DNA of 25,704 nt, from positions 1 to 25,704 of IMG/VR virus record IMGVR_UViG_3300010885_073928. One strand, written 5' to 3'. Within the stretch, counting starts at the first letter, position 1. Each line of letters begins with the position of its first letter. The DNA comes from a virus. The position numbers and the translations under genes were made by a program. The notes beneath the pieces were generated by a model that was given only the letters and a program-made list of their open reading frames with translations, made no database searches and was not told the origin of the DNA. Positions 25,155 through 25,704 of the stretch are shown piece after piece.

Positions 25155-25704
25155 ATGCAAATCGAAGTTATTCTTGGAGAGTCAAAAGTTAAGTTTGGAA
25201 ATCTGCCTGGACCTGATGATTCATTAGATATTACAGCAAGTGGAGGATCTTACCAACATCTTCTTAAAATTCTTGCTGACAAAGAATTTAATCTGTTGCC
25301 TGAAAAGTATCAAAAGATGACAGAGCACTTTACCTCATCTTCTTTTGTTTCTCCGTTACTAATTCCCAGGTCTGTTCTCTTAGAGTCTGTTAAAAGAGCA
25401 GAGTCTATTATGCTAGATAGTTTAACTGCACCTCGCGATCTGGAATACCTTGAAAGCTGGCTTAAAATAAGAAACTTTTTAGAAAGTTTGCAGCCGGCAA
25501 AGATTGACAAAACAATCTTGGATGAAGTTATCTCCAGAAACGGTGAAAATAATCGTCACAATTTTGAAACTTTTAGACCCAATTTCAGGGGATACACTAA
25601 AAAAATTAAATACAGTACAAGTGGAACAGTTACAGGTCGACTAACGGTTGAATCTGGTCCCTTAATTCTAACGACACATCATGATGTAAGATCTTGTATA
25701 AGAA
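25155..25704 (+). CDS. DNA polymerase, family A-like, N-terminal part (3' end outside window)
   Basis: The first 183 codons, open to the window end. ATG 25155 is the only ATG after an in-frame TAA at 25116-25118, and no good ribosome site precedes it. Residues ~150-183 read KIKYSTSGTVTGRLTVESGP, then ILTTHHDVRSCIR. TGRL(S/T) followed by P.(I/L)(L/Q).....(R)...I is the segment before motif A in family A polymerases (Pol I: TATGRLSS, then R-R), where the Arg contacts template or nucleotide. In Pol I this lies near residue 660. Here only ~150 residues precede it, so no 3'-5' exonuclease domain fits in this protein. The palm and motifs A, B and C would lie beyond the window. T4 uses a family B polymerase, so this is a difference from T4. 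Confidence 0.65.
   Translation, partial: MQIEVILGESKVKFGNLPGPDDSLDITASGGSYQHLLKILADKEFNLLPEKYQKMTEHFTSSSFVSPLLIPRSVLLESVKRAESIMLDSLTAPRDLEYLESWLKIRNFLESLQPAKIDKTILDEVISRNGENNRHNFETFRPNFRGYTKKIKYSTSGTVTGRLTVESGPLILTTHHDVRSCIR

Noticed and set aside
1-25704. CRISPR array, insertion sequence, integrase, attachment site
   Set aside because: No repeat-spacer pattern, transposase or recombinase motifs, or flanking inverted repeats were seen.

Overview
This window is a block of virion structural genes from a tailed phage with a contractile (T4-like, myovirus) tail. All genes lie on the + strand, closely packed, in an AT-rich genome where arginine is mostly AGA. No host genes, tRNAs, integrase or CRISPR were seen. 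The proteins are recognisably but distantly related to T4 gp23, gp18, gp19, gp26, gp51 and other T4 virion proteins. Several are much larger than in T4 (both sheaths about 1,030-1,054 aa, tape measure 1,152 aa). This suggests a large, deeply diverged T4-like phage; a marine or environmental source is only a guess.

Layout. 1-576: C-terminal 191 residues of the gp23-like major capsid protein, then a strong intrinsic terminator. 716-3705: six accessory or structural genes. These are a cysteine-rich beta-rich fibre-like protein, a 72-aa protein, a Val/Glu-rich protein, a beta-rich protein in its own cassette with a structured leader and a hairpin after it, and a coupled pair of small helical proteins, the second with a C-terminal membrane segment. 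3739-6776: three neck/tail-completion candidates (gp13-, gp14- and gp15/gp3-like). 6844-13133: two tandem full-length tail-sheath paralogues. 13184-13675: tail tube (gp19-like, 163 aa). 13911-15036: gp26-like baseplate protein with a zinc-ribbon-like cysteine set, overlapped by a gp51-like reading frame that has no ATG and may need a +1 frameshift or a GTG start. 15080-18538: tape measure. 18538-25107: four tightly coupled genes (65 aa; gp48/gp54-like tube initiator; LysM protein; hub-like protein), three of them starting at TAATG stop/start junctions. 25155-end: N-terminus of a family A-like DNA polymerase, so the window ends as the replication genes begin.

The products fit one assembly path. 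Baseplate hub and tape measure nucleate the tail, tube and sheath polymerise to a length set by the tape measure, completion and neck proteins cap it, and it joins the capsid.

Points for follow-up: a recurrent ATATTTA(C/G) element 17-45 nt before seven start codons (candidate diverged late promoter), the frameshift-like gp26/gp51 junction, the paired giant sheaths, the cassette at 2574-3146 whose leader can hide its own ribosome binding site, and a polymerase with a very short N-terminus and a possible leaderless promoter. All homology calls come from reading the sequence; no search was run.
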